From Xanthomonas sp. DAR 34887 (GTDB taxonomy: Bacteria > Pseudomonadota > Gammaproteobacteria > Xanthomonadales > Xanthomonadaceae), in the NCBI RefSeq assembly GCF_041245805.1, contig NZ_CP162490.1:1837001-1901000 (forward strand): a DNA stretch of 64,000 nt. Reading direction: 5' to 3'. The first letter of the stretch is position 1; the number at the start of each line of letters is the position of its first letter. The translations under genes and the position numbers were made by a program. The notes under the pieces were generated by a model. It saw nothing but the letters and a program-made list of their open reading frames with translations, did no database searches and was not told the origin of the DNA. Positions 33,986 to 41,705 of the stretch are shown here, piece by piece.

Positions 33986-34399
33986 ATGACGCCCACCTCC
34001 GATCTGCGCGCATTGCTCGACCGCCTCGGCGCCACTGGTTCGCTGCTGTGCGCGGTGCACTGCGCGCTGCTGCCGCTGGCGCTGGCCGTGTTGCCCTCGC
34101 TGGGCCTGTCGGTGTGGCTGGGCGATGGCGTGGAACGCACGCTGGTGCTGTTCGTGACCTGCCTGGGCCTGTTCAGTCTGGTGCTCGGCTATCGCCGGCA
34201 TCGCGCCTGGCAGGCGCTGGGCTTGCTGCTGTTGGGTCTGCTGTCGCTGTGGGCCGGCATGCTGGTGCCGGCGCTGCATCACGCAGTGGCGCCGCACGCG
34301 GCGATCATGACCTTCGGCGGCACCCTGGTCGGGCTGGCGCATCTGCTCAACCTGCGCCTGAACCACGGCCACGTGCACGACGCCAGCTGCGCCCACTGA
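33986..34399 (+). CDS. MerC-domain membrane protein, probably zinc-regulated
   Basis: A 137-residue inner-membrane protein of the MerC family with four hydrophobic helices. The metal-binding pair in the first helix is present as CAVHC (Cys22, Cys26), and the C-terminal tail is His-rich (LNHGHVHDASCAH). MerC proteins were described as mercuric-ion transporters, but no other mer genes are here. The divergent ZnuD-like receptor and the Zur-like site in its promoter suggest a role in zinc uptake or handling. The ATG at 33986 is used; longer forms would run through the operator. Confidence 0.85.
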   Translation: MTPTSDLRALLDRLGATGSLLCAVHCALLPLALAVLPSLGLSVWLGDGVERTLVLFVTCLGLFSLVLGYRRHRAWQALGLLLLGLLSLWAGMLVPALHHAVAPHAAIMTFGGTLVGLAHLLNLRLNHGHVHDASCAH

Positions 34400-34509
34400 G
34401 CGCACGTGATAGGCTTGCCGCCCTTGCGCGAGGGCGCCGACCGCGTTGGCCTCGCCAAACCCGTGCATCGCGCGGGGATTTTCGCACACACATTCAGGAG
34501 TCGATGAGC

Positions 34510-34695
34510 ATGGGTAAGGGTGACCGCAAGACCGCCAAGGGCAAGCGCTACAACGCCAGCTATGGCAATTCGCGCTCGCACAGCGTGAGCAAGGTGGCCG
34601 TGGGCGCAGCTGCGCCGGTCGCCAAGAAGTCGGTGGTCAAGGCCCCGGCGGCGAAGAAGGCCGTGGCCAAGAAGACGGTCGCCAAGGCCGGCTGA
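34510..34695 (+). CDS. 30S ribosomal protein THX family
   Basis: A 61-residue, highly basic protein. MGKGDRKTAKGKRYNASYGNSR at its start is the THX (bS31) signature; this small protein binds at the head of the 30S subunit. The C-terminal half is a Lys/Ala/Val repeat (AKKSVVKAPAAKKAVAKK), as is usual in this family's xanthomonad members. AGGAG at 34496-34500 is nine bases before the ATG at 34510; an ATG at 34504 would add two residues but crowd the ribosome-binding site. An intrinsic terminator follows directly. Confidence 0.88.
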   Translation: MGKGDRKTAKGKRYNASYGNSRSHSVSKVAVGAAAPVAKKSVVKAPAAKKAVAKKTVAKAG

Positions 34696-34714
34696 GCCTC
34701 GGCTCCAGCGGTAC

Positions 34715-34746
34715 AAAAAACGCGGCGCTTGCGCCGCGTTTTTTTT
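34715..34746 (+). terminator. Rho-independent terminator after the THX gene
   Basis: An eight- to ten-base GC stem (ACGCGGCG with CGCCGCGT, loop CTTG) is followed by a run of eight T residues and preceded by six A residues, so it may work in both directions. It starts 20 bases after the THX stop. Confidence 0.93.
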
Positions 34747-34777
34747 GCCTCGGGAAAATGCGCCGCCGCCGCTTCAG

Positions 34778-34981
34778 CCCCTCTCCCTCCGGGAGAGGGG
34801 TTGGGGTGAGGGTGCGGCGCGAAGCGACTCGCGGCGCTTTGGGGGGGGGCGCGAGGCTTCGCCCGTACCCTCATCCGCCCCTTCGGGGCACCTTTCTCCC
34901 GATGGGAGAAGGAAAGCCGCGGGGCCCCTCTCTCCTCGGGAGAGGGGTTGGAGTAAAGGGTCCGACGCGAAGCGACCCGCG
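34778..34981. repeat. CCCTCTCCC-family composite repeat, copy A
   Basis: About 200 bases bounded by two similar hairpins, CCCCTCTCCC-N3-GGGAGAGGGG at 34778-34800 and 34925-34947, each followed by GGTTGG-type sequence. Between them are GGTGAGGGT and ACCCTCATC arms that can pair, and a GCGAAGCGACTCGCGG palindrome-like stretch. The block ends next to the stop of the minus-strand clcA-like gene. Copies B (36582-36783) and C (50350-50460) share the order of parts. Confidence 0.88.
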
Positions 34982-34991
34982 GAGCTGCCGC

Positions 34992-36389
34992 TCAGCGCGG
35001 CGGATCGTCCTCGCCGCTGTCGCCGGCCAGGTCGACCGTCAGCGGCGTCGGCTCCGGTTCGGGCGCGGCCACCACCGGCACCACCAGCAATTGTTCGGCC
35101 AGGCCGCGATAGATCGGCGTGCGGCACACCAGCGCCGAGGCGCCGCGCGCGATCAGCACCGTGGCCAGGATCGGCAGCAGCATGTCGCTGCTGTCGGTCA
35201 GTTCCAGCGAGATTACCGCCGAGGTCAGCGGCGCCTGGGTCACGCCGGTCAGATAGGCGCACATGCCGAGCAGCACGAAGGTGCGCGGATCCACGTCCGG
35301 CATCAGCACCGCCAGGTTGTGCCCGACGCCGGCGCCGACCGCCAGCGCCGGCGAGAACAGGCCGCCGGGGATGCCGGCCACGTACGACACCAGGTTCGCC
35401 AGCAGCTTCATCAGCCCGAACTCGTGGCCGACGCTGGCGTGGCCCTGCACCAGGCTGCGCGCCTGTTCGTAGCCGGTGCCGAACGCGCCGTTGCCGAAGA
35501 CCAGGCCCAGCGCGACCAGGGCCAGGCCGCAGCCCGCGGCCAGCAATACCGGGTGGCGGCCGCGCAGCGCGCCCAGCCAGCGCGGCTTGCCGGCCACCGT
35601 GGCCAGCACCATGCGGCTGAAGGCGCCGCCGAGCAGGCCGGCGACCACCCCGCACAGCACGATCGCCAGCCATGCCCGGCCCAGCGGCAGCGCCGCGGAG
35701 ACCTTGCCGAAATAGGTGTAGTTGCCGAGCAGGCCCAGCGAGATCACGCCGCCGACGATCACCGCGGTCAGCAAGGTGCCGGAGAACCGGTGTTCGAAAC
35801 GGCCGCTCAGTTCCTCGATCGCGAACACCACCCCGGCCAGCGGCGTGTTGAACGCCGCGGCGATGCCGGCGGCGCCGCCGGCGAGCAGGAAATGCGAGGC
35901 CTGGCGCGGGTCGCGGAAACCGAACCAGCGCCCGAGCACGTACATCAGGCTGGCACCGACGTGCACGGTGGGGCCTTCGCGCCCGACCGAGGCGCCGCCG
36001 AGCAGGGCCAGCGTGGTCAGCAGCAATTTGCCGGCCGACACGCGCAGCGACAGGTTGGTCTGCCGGAATGCGTCGTCGGGCCGTTCCAGCGCGGCGATGA
36101 CCTGCGGAATGCCGCTGCCGCGGGTGGGGCGCAGCACGCCGTTGGTCAGCCAGGCCAGCAGCGCGAACACGCTCGGCGTGAGCAACAGCGCCCACCACGG
36201 CGAATGCGCGATGATGCGCTGGAACAGATGGAAGGCGGCGTCGCTGGCCTTGGCGAACACGATGGCGACCAGCGCCACCGCGACCGCGCCGCCCCACAGC
36301 ACCGCGCGCTGTTTCCAGCTTTCGTGCGAGAGCAACGGGCGTAGGCGCTGGCGCATGCGCGGCGGCGGCACGGGATCGGGCGACTGCAT
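34992..36389 (-). CDS. clcA: CLC-family chloride/proton antiporter
   Basis: A 465-residue CLC membrane protein. The selectivity-filter motifs are present: GSGIPQ, GREGPTVHVGA (with the gating Glu of GREGP) and GIPGGLFSPAL. The internal Glu pair in LAGVVFAIEEL corresponds to the proton-side Glu203 region of E. coli ClcA, so this should be a coupled antiporter and not a channel. The length fits the bacterial form without CBS domains. The start at 36389 (MQSPDPVPPPRMRQ) is the first ATG before the typical N-terminal helix. Probably helps with acid stress or membrane potential balance. It lies between two CCCTCTCCC repeats. Confidence 0.93.
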   Translation of the reverse strand: MQSPDPVPPPRMRQRLRPLLSHESWKQRAVLWGGAVAVALVAIVFAKASDAAFHLFQRIIAHSPWWALLLTPSVFALLAWLTNGVLRPTRGSGIPQVIAALERPDDAFRQTNLSLRVSAGKLLLTTLALLGGASVGREGPTVHVGASLMYVLGRWFGFRDPRQASHFLLAGGAAGIAAAFNTPLAGVVFAIEELSGRFEHRFSGTLLTAVIVGGVISLGLLGNYTYFGKVSAALPLGRAWLAIVLCGVVAGLLGGAFSRMVLATVAGKPRWLGALRGRHPVLLAAGCGLALVALGLVFGNGAFGTGYEQARSLVQGHASVGHEFGLMKLLANLVSYVAGIPGGLFSPALAVGAGVGHNLAVLMPDVDPRTFVLLGMCAYLTGVTQAPLTSAVISLELTDSSDMLLPILATVLIARGASALVCRTPIYRGLAEQLLVVPVVAAPEPEPTPLTVDLAGDSGEDDPPR

Positions 36390-36581
36390 GCGCGGATTGT
36401 CGCATGCGCGCCATCGCGTGGACCTGCCGCCGCGTCCACGCATTCATGCCTGGGGCGGTGTGCGGCGTCGCAGATTGGTCGCGTTACTGCATCGAATGCT
36501 TGCGATGGCGATGCGGCCGCTGCCGTCGGTGATGTGGTGTGCGAGCGAGGCAAGGATTGCGAAGCGCCGCCAATGCAGTAG

Positions 36582-36783
36582 CCCCTCTCCCCCCGGGAGA
36601 GGGGTTGGGGTGAGGGTGCGGCGCGAAGCGTCTCGCGGCGTTTGGGTGCACGAGGCTGCGCCCGTACCCTCATCCGCCCCTGCGGGGCACCTTCCCCCAA
36701 AAAGGGGGCCATGGTCCCGAGGGGAGAAGGGAACAGCCGCTAGCCCCTCTCCCCCCGGGAGAGGGGTTGGGGTGAGGGTACGT
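36582..36783. repeat. CCCTCTCCC-family composite repeat, copy B
   Basis: Same arrangement as copy A: hairpins at 36582-36604 and 36744-36766, with the GGTTGGGGTGAGGGT and ACCCTCATCCGCCCC segments in the same order. It differs from copy A by an inserted CCCCCAAAAAGGGGG stem near 36696 and scattered base changes. It fills much of the 548-base gap between clcA and the methyltransferase gene, which contains no gene. Confidence 0.88.
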
Positions 36784-36937
36784 CGGCACGAACGGCCCGA
36801 GACGCCGCAGTTTGCGGACTTCGCTAGTCTTCCGATTCGTCCCCTTGTGACCTTCCCGAGAAAAGTGGCCCTTGATCTCGCAGGCAGGAGGGCGACCGTC
36901 ATCACCGCGTTGCCCCGTTCGCTCGCCGTCGCGCAGC

Positions 36938-37462
36938 TCAGTCGAACAACGCCGCCGTCGCACCATCCGCTTCGATGGCCCCACGCCGCTCCAACGCCAG
37001 CAGTGCGGCCTTGGTCGGCAGGCCGCCGCCGAAGCCGGTCAGGGTGCCGTTGGCGCCGATCACCCGATGGCAGGGCAGCACGATCGGCAGCGGATTGCGG
37101 CCGTTGGCGGCGCCGACCGCACGCACCGCCCGCGGCTGCTCGATGTGCCGCGCCAGCTGCGCGTAGCTCCAGGTCGCGCCGAACGGGATGTCGGCCAGCG
37201 CCTGCCACACGCGGCACTGGAACGCGGTGCCGCGCGGCGCCAGCGGCAGGTCGAAGCGGCTGCGTTCGCCGGCGAAATACGCCAGCAACTGCTCCCGCGC
37301 TTCGCGCACCGGCGCCGCGTCGCGGATCCAGTCGGCGCGGCCACGCGCGTCGTAGCGGTTCTCCGGGAACAGGATGTGGCGCACACCGTCGTCACCGACG
37401 GCCACGGTCAGTTCGCCGATAGGAGTGGCGAAGGCGTCGTAGTACAGGCGTTGCTCAATCAT
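36938..37462 (-). CDS. ogt: Methylated-DNA--protein-cysteine methyltransferase (MGMT/Ogt)
   Basis: A 174-residue suicide DNA-repair protein that moves the methyl group of O6-methylguanine or O4-methylthymine onto its own cysteine. The active-site motif PCHRV places the acceptor at Cys131, and the DNA-binding helix-turn-helix region is TWSYAQLARHIEQPRAVRAVGAANGRN (landmark, residues ~97-122). The start at 37462 overlaps the upstream Ada-AlkA gene by eight bases, so both are one alkylation-damage operon. Because the partner carries the Ada regulatory domain without a methyltransferase domain, this gene supplies the missing activity. Confidence 0.94.
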   Translation of the reverse strand: MIEQRLYYDAFATPIGELTVAVGDDGVRHILFPENRYDARGRADWIRDAAPVREAREQLLAYFAGERSRFDLPLAPRGTAFQCRVWQALADIPFGATWSYAQLARHIEQPRAVRAVGAANGRNPLPIVLPCHRVIGANGTLTGFGGGLPTKAALLALERRGAIEADGATAALFD

Positions 37463-38930
37463 CGGAAGTCTCCTCGGGTGGATCGCCGGCCAGGTGCCAC
37501 AGATGCAGCACGGCGTAGGCGCGCCATGGCCGCCAGGCCTGCGCGCGGGCGTCGGTGGCGCGTTCGCTCAGGCGCGCGCCGTCGGCGCCGAGCATGCGTT
37601 GCAGGACCAGGTCGCCGGCCGGGAACGCATCGGGCTGGCCGAGCGCGCGCAACGCGATGTAGTGCGCGGTCCAGGCGCCGATGCCGGGCAGGGCGGTGGC
37701 GCGTTCGACGAAGTCGGATAGGCGCTGGCCGGCGCGGAACTGCAGGCGTCCGTCCACCACCGCCGCGGCCAGCGCGCGGATCGTGGCGGCGCGCGAGCGC
37801 GGCAGGCCGATCGCCTCCAGCGGCGCGTCCAGCAGCTGCTGCGGCGCCGGGAACGCGCGGTCCAGGCCGGGTGGCTGCCCCGCTCGGTACGCGCCGTGGC
37901 GCTCGACCAGGCGCGCGGCCAGGGTCGCCGCGCCGGCCACGCTGACCTGCTGGCCGAGCACCGCGCGGACCGCCACTTCGAAGCCGTCCCAGCCGCCGGG
38001 CACGCGCAGTCCCGGGCGCCGCGCGATCGCGCGCGCCAGCAGCGGTTCGGTGCCAAGCGTGGCATGCACGGCGCGCAGGTCGGCATCCAGGTCGAAGATG
38101 CGGCGCACGCGCCGTACGATGTCGGGAATCGCCCGCGGATCGGCCGCGGCGATCTGCAGGCGCAGTTCGTGGCGCTGCGGATCGGCTTCGACGCGGATCC
38201 GGGTGGAGGCGTCCAGCGGGCCGAGCACGCGCTCGTAGCTGGCCTCGCCGATGCGCTCGATGCCGGGGATCGCGCGCTTGCGCAGGAACGCCAGCATGGC
38301 CGCGAAATCCAGCGGCGGGCGGTAACCCAGGCGCAGCAGCAGATCGCCGCCGGGTACCTCGGCGCGCTGTTTGCGGATCGCCGAGGGCGGCATGCCGCAG
38401 CCTTCCAGGAACGCGGTGTTGAAGCGGCGCAGGCTGTTGAACCCGGCGGCCAGCGCCACCTGGGTGATCGGCAGCGCGGTCTCGGTCAGCAATTGCTTGG
38501 CCAGCAGCAGGCGCCGCGTCGCATGCACCGCCGCCGGGGTGGCGCCGAGCTGGGCGACGAACACGCGCTGCAACTGGCGCGCGCTGAGTCCGACGTCGGC
38601 GGCCAGCCGTTCGACGCTGGCGTCCTGCAGCGCGCCCTCGGCGATCAGCGCCAGCGCACGCTGCACCGATTCCTCGCCCAGGTGCTGTTGCGCTTCGGGC
38701 GACAGCTCCGGCCGGCAGCGCAGGCACGGACGGTAGCCGGCCGCGGCCGCGGCGGCGGCGCTGGGGTAGTAGCGCACGTTGCTGCGCTTGGGCGCCGGCG
38801 CCGGGCACACCGGCCGGCAATAGATGCCGGTGCTGCGCACGGCGGTGAAGAACACCCCGTCGAAGCGCGCATCGCGCGAGTGGCGGGCGCGGTCGTAGAG
38901 GTCGTGGTCGTCGGGCGTGATCTGCGGCAT
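37455..38930 (-). CDS. Ada regulator fused to AlkA DNA-3-methyladenine glycosylase
   Basis: A 491-residue fusion. Residues 1-80 are the Ada zinc/methyl-phosphotriester domain, with Cys38, Cys42, Cys69 and Cys72 at exactly the numbering of E. coli Ada; Cys38 would be the methyl acceptor that switches the protein into an activator. Residues ~85-190 are an AraC-type DNA-binding domain. Residues ~195-480 are AlkA (N-terminal AlkA domain, then HhH-GPD with ALPGIGAWTAHYIALRALG and the catalytic Asp in FPAGDLVLQ). So one protein can both sense alkylation, activate transcription and excise 3-methyladenine. It is first in an operon with the MGMT gene. Confidence 0.93.
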   Translation of the reverse strand: MPQITPDDHDLYDRARHSRDARFDGVFFTAVRSTGIYCRPVCPAPAPKRSNVRYYPSAAAAAAAGYRPCLRCRPELSPEAQQHLGEESVQRALALIAEGALQDASVERLAADVGLSARQLQRVFVAQLGATPAAVHATRRLLLAKQLLTETALPITQVALAAGFNSLRRFNTAFLEGCGMPPSAIRKQRAEVPGGDLLLRLGYRPPLDFAAMLAFLRKRAIPGIERIGEASYERVLGPLDASTRIRVEADPQRHELRLQIAAADPRAIPDIVRRVRRIFDLDADLRAVHATLGTEPLLARAIARRPGLRVPGGWDGFEVAVRAVLGQQVSVAGAATLAARLVERHGAYRAGQPPGLDRAFPAPQQLLDAPLEAIGLPRSRAATIRALAAAVVDGRLQFRAGQRLSDFVERATALPGIGAWTAHYIALRALGQPDAFPAGDLVLQRMLGADGARLSERATDARAQAWRPWRAYAVLHLWHLAGDPPEETSDD

Positions 38931-39117
38931 GGGGCCAGTCTAGTCTGCGCCGCTGCGCCAAACTCGCCGTTTTCGGACATGGATGCGCCGGCTCCGGCGT
39001 GCTCCTTGCGGGGCGCCTGTGCCGCACGCTTGCGGTTTAGGCGCAGTTGGGAACCGAATGCGTATCGGCACTAGACTAGCGAGGCGCACGCCGAACGCGC
39101 CGTCCCTTCCTTCGCGG

Positions 39118-40200
39118 ATGACCTGCTTGCCTCTTCCGTCCAAAATCTGGTGGCTGTCGTTGTGCTGCGCTGGCCTGTTGTCGTGCCAGCAGGGCCCGTC
39201 ATCTGCCGGCAGGACCGTGGCCGACAGTCCGCCCGGCGACGGCGAGCACATGGTGTCGGTCGGCACGCCGCCGCCCGCGCCCGCACCGCGGCCTGCGGCC
39301 ACGCCCAAGCCCGATCCCGACGTCTGGGAGCAGGCGGCGCTGGAGAACGGCGAGGCCTTCGTCAGCTGCGACACCGACTACGCGGCCGCGGCCGGCGACG
39401 GCGAGGCGCTGGCCGGGCTGGACCGGCCGACGATCGAGGCGGCGCTGGCGCCATGCCGCGAGCGCGGCCTGCTGCGGGTGCGCTACGAAGGCAAGATCAA
39501 CGCCGGTTTCGCCGAGATGGTGCGGCGCCTGGCCGAGGTCGCCGCGCATGCCGGCATCGGCAAGCGCGTGCTGGACCTGGATTCCAGCGGCGGTCAGGTG
39601 GAAGCGGCGATCCGCGCCGGCGATGCGATCGGCGAATCCGGCTGGACCATCTGGGTGCGCGAAGGCTCGATCTGCCACAGCGCCTGCGTGTTCGTGCTGG
39701 CCGCCGGCGACAACCGGTTGATCTCGGGCAAGGTCGGCATTCACCGCATGATGCGGATCAGTTCCACCGCGACCTCGCGCGCCGAGCTCAACCGCGAACT
39801 GCAGGAGGTCTACGGCAACGTCAAGGACTACCTGGAGCGCAACGGCGTGGCGGTGGCGGTAGCCGACCTGATGATGACCGTGCCCAACCGCAGCCTGCGC
39901 CTGCTCAGCAACGAAGAGCTCAAGCAGTACGGGCTGGACGGGACCAACGCGGTGCAGGACGACCTGGAGCGGATCAAGCAGTTGCGCAAGTGCGGCGACG
40001 ATTTCGTGCGGCGCAAGGACGCGTTCCTGATCGCATTCGACCACGAGTGCAAGGCCAAGGGCGTGGACCTGGAGTCGCTCACCGCCTGTGGCCAGGCGCT
40101 GAAGCAGCGCTTCGGCTTCCCCGACCAGGCCTGCCCGGCGGAGAGCCCGCTGTCGGAAATCGACGTGGCCACGCTGCCGCTGGCCTCGCCCGGGGCCTGA
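39118..40200 (+). CDS. Lipoprotein with ClpP/crotonase-like fold (COG3904-type)
   Basis: A 360-residue predicted lipoprotein (signal MTCLPLPSKIWWLSL, lipobox LLSC) followed by a Pro-rich linker. The catalytic-like part resembles COG3904 periplasmic proteins: the strand VLDLDSSGGQVEAAIRAGDAI is the ClpP-fold oxyanion segment, and SICHSACVFVLAAGDNRLI holds the Ser at the position of the ClpP nucleophile, followed by GKVGIHRM. Proteolytic activity is possible but has not been shown for this group. Several cysteines near the C terminus may form disulfides. The ATG at 39118 was chosen because it begins the lipoprotein signal; 39058 is an alternative. Confidence 0.8.
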   Translation: MTCLPLPSKIWWLSLCCAGLLSCQQGPSSAGRTVADSPPGDGEHMVSVGTPPPAPAPRPAATPKPDPDVWEQAALENGEAFVSCDTDYAAAAGDGEALAGLDRPTIEAALAPCRERGLLRVRYEGKINAGFAEMVRRLAEVAAHAGIGKRVLDLDSSGGQVEAAIRAGDAIGESGWTIWVREGSICHSACVFVLAAGDNRLISGKVGIHRMMRISSTATSRAELNRELQEVYGNVKDYLERNGVAVAVADLMMTVPNRSLRLLSNEELKQYGLDGTNAVQDDLERIKQLRKCGDDFVRRKDAFLIAFDHECKAKGVDLESLTACGQALKQRFGFPDQACPAESPLSEIDVATLPLASPGA

Positions 40201-40287
40201 ACGCCGGTTGCGCGCTGCGCCCGGCGTTCACGCGCCAGGCACCGCGGCGGCGCTAGCGTCCGCGCCATCCACTTCGGGAGCAGGCGC

Positions 40288-40548
40288 ATGGCGATCGGGA
40301 CCAAGCTGATGGTGCGGCTATACCTGCCGCCGGCGATGCTGGCGCTGGGCGGTTTTGTGGTCGCCGAACTGCTGCTGCAGTTCGCCAACGGCGCGCATGC
40401 GCAGCTGCTGGCGCGCATCGCCTCGTTGCTGAGCCTGGCCGGCCTGCTGGGCGGCACCGCCTGGGCCCTGGGCGTCAGCTGGCATGCCTGGCACCGGCAG
40501 CGCTATGCGGTGCCGGTGAGCGCGGCCGCGCCGGGCGAGGAGCCGTGA
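40288..40548 (+). CDS. Small membrane protein, 86 residues
   Basis: A small hydrophobic protein with two predicted membrane helices (about residues 13-32 and 42-63), separated by a short loop, and a polar tail (WHAWHRQRYAVP). GGGAG precedes the ATG by nine bases. It lies between the ClpP-fold lipoprotein and a secreted DUF4019 protein, all on the same strand. I do not recognise a family. Function unknown. Confidence 0.65.
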   Translation: MAIGTKLMVRLYLPPAMLALGGFVVAELLLQFANGAHAQLLARIASLLSLAGLLGGTAWALGVSWHAWHRQRYAVPVSAAAPGEEP

Positions 40549-40616
40549 GCATCACTGCGCAGGCACGCTTGGCCGGCGTAGACTGCCGCCCCTGCCATCA
40601 CCGAGCTCCCTGAGCG

Positions 40617-41147
40617 ATGCCCATGCCGTTGTCACTTCGACTGTTCCCCGCATTGTTCGGCGTTGCCGTGTTCGCTGCAGCGGCGCAGACCGCACCGGCA
40701 CAGCCTGCGGCGCCCACGTCCGCCGCCGCCAGACCCGCGGCGGCCAGGCATGCCGATCCTGCCGCGCCGGGACCGCTGTCCAAGCAGGACGCGCAAATGG
40801 CCCAGGCCGGCCTGCGCGCGGCGCAGCTGGTCGATGCCGGACGCAGCGGCGAACTGTGGGACGGCGCATCGGCGGTGGCCAAGAAGGCCGTTACGCGCGA
40901 GGTGTTCGTGCGCCAGGTCGATGCCAGCCGCGCACGGCTCGGCGCGCTGCTCGGCCGCGGTGTGGCCAGCGTGGCGCGGGTGCAGTACGCCGCGGGTTCG
41001 CAGGTGCCGCCGGGGGTCTACGTCAACGTCAGTTTCCCCAGCCGCTTCGCCAATGCGCCGCAGCCGGTGCGCGAGCTGGTCTCGTTGCGCCTGGACGAGG
41101 ACAAGACCTGGCGCCTGGTCGGCTATCACGTCGGTCCGCCGAACTGA
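40617..41147 (+). CDS. Secreted DUF4019-like protein
   Basis: A 176-residue protein with a signal peptide (LRLFPALFGVAVFAAAAQT), an Ala/Pro-rich linker to about residue 55, and a DUF4019-type domain. The domain landmarks are AAQLVDAGRSGELWDGASAVAKKAVTREVFVRQVDASRARLG (landmark only), YVNVSFPSRFAN and WRLVGYHVG at the end. The fold is probably cystatin-like or NTF2-like. Function unknown; likely periplasmic. It is 50 bases upstream of a MAPEG gene on the same strand. Confidence 0.75.
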   Translation: MPMPLSLRLFPALFGVAVFAAAAQTAPAQPAAPTSAAARPAAARHADPAAPGPLSKQDAQMAQAGLRAAQLVDAGRSGELWDGASAVAKKAVTREVFVRQVDASRARLGALLGRGVASVARVQYAAGSQVPPGVYVNVSFPSRFANAPQPVRELVSLRLDEDKTWRLVGYHVGPPN

Positions 41148-41197
41148 CGCGCATGCGCGCGCCGCTGCTTTCGTTTTCGCAACCGACCGAGGTGTCG

Positions 41198-41587
41198 ATG
41201 AGTATCGAAATCCGCATGCTGGCCTGGGCGATCCTGCTCGGCATCGCGCAACTGCTGCTGGCTGCGGCGTTCGTCACCGCGCAACGCGGCATGAAGTGGA
41301 ATGCCGGCGCGCGCGACGCGCAATTGCCGCCGCCCGCCGGCGTGGCCGGGCGCCTGGAGCGCGCGCTGCGCAACTTCCTGGAGACCTTCCCGTTCTTCGC
41401 CGCCGCGGCGCTGGCGGTGGTGGCGATGGGCAAGGGCAGTGCGCATACCGCGCTGGCGGCGCAGCTGTATTTCTGGGCGCGGCTGGCGTACGTGCCGTTG
41501 TATGCGGCGGGCGTGCCCTACCTGCGCAGTCTGGTCTGGCTGGTGTCGCTGTGGTCGATCCTGCAACTGGTGTGGGCGCTGTTCTGA
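41198..41587 (+). CDS. MAPEG-family membrane protein
   Basis: A 129-residue protein with four membrane helices and the MAPEG signature (RLERALRNFLETFPFFAAAALAV, residues ~46-68, with the conserved Arg-x-x-Asn-x-x-Glu core). MAPEG proteins include glutathione transferases and leukotriene synthases in animals; bacterial members are mostly uncharacterised. The last helix, LVWLVSLWSILQLVWALF, is long and Trp-rich. The ATG at 41198 is followed by MSIEIRMLAWAILLG, the usual first helix. It may detoxify hydrophobic electrophiles, which is inference. Confidence 0.82.
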   Translation: MSIEIRMLAWAILLGIAQLLLAAAFVTAQRGMKWNAGARDAQLPPPAGVAGRLERALRNFLETFPFFAAAALAVVAMGKGSAHTALAAQLYFWARLAYVPLYAAGVPYLRSLVWLVSLWSILQLVWALF

Positions 41588-41705
41588 GGCTGCGCGCCGC
41601 GTTCGACGCGCGCCGCTGCGACCGTTTGCCGCAGCGATGATCCAGATCAATGCCGCGCGCCGCGGCGGGTTTATGCTGGCTGCGTCTTGGACAGGAAGCG
41701 CAGCG

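Noticed and set aside
33986..34399. Mercury-resistance operon
   Set aside because: Only a MerC-like gene is present, without merR, merT, merP or merA, and the neighbour and promoter site point to zinc.
41192..41197. A second TGTCGA promoter element before the MAPEG gene
   Set aside because: It lies inside the start-codon region (TGTCGATGAG), too close to the ATG to be a -35 box, and has no -10 partner.
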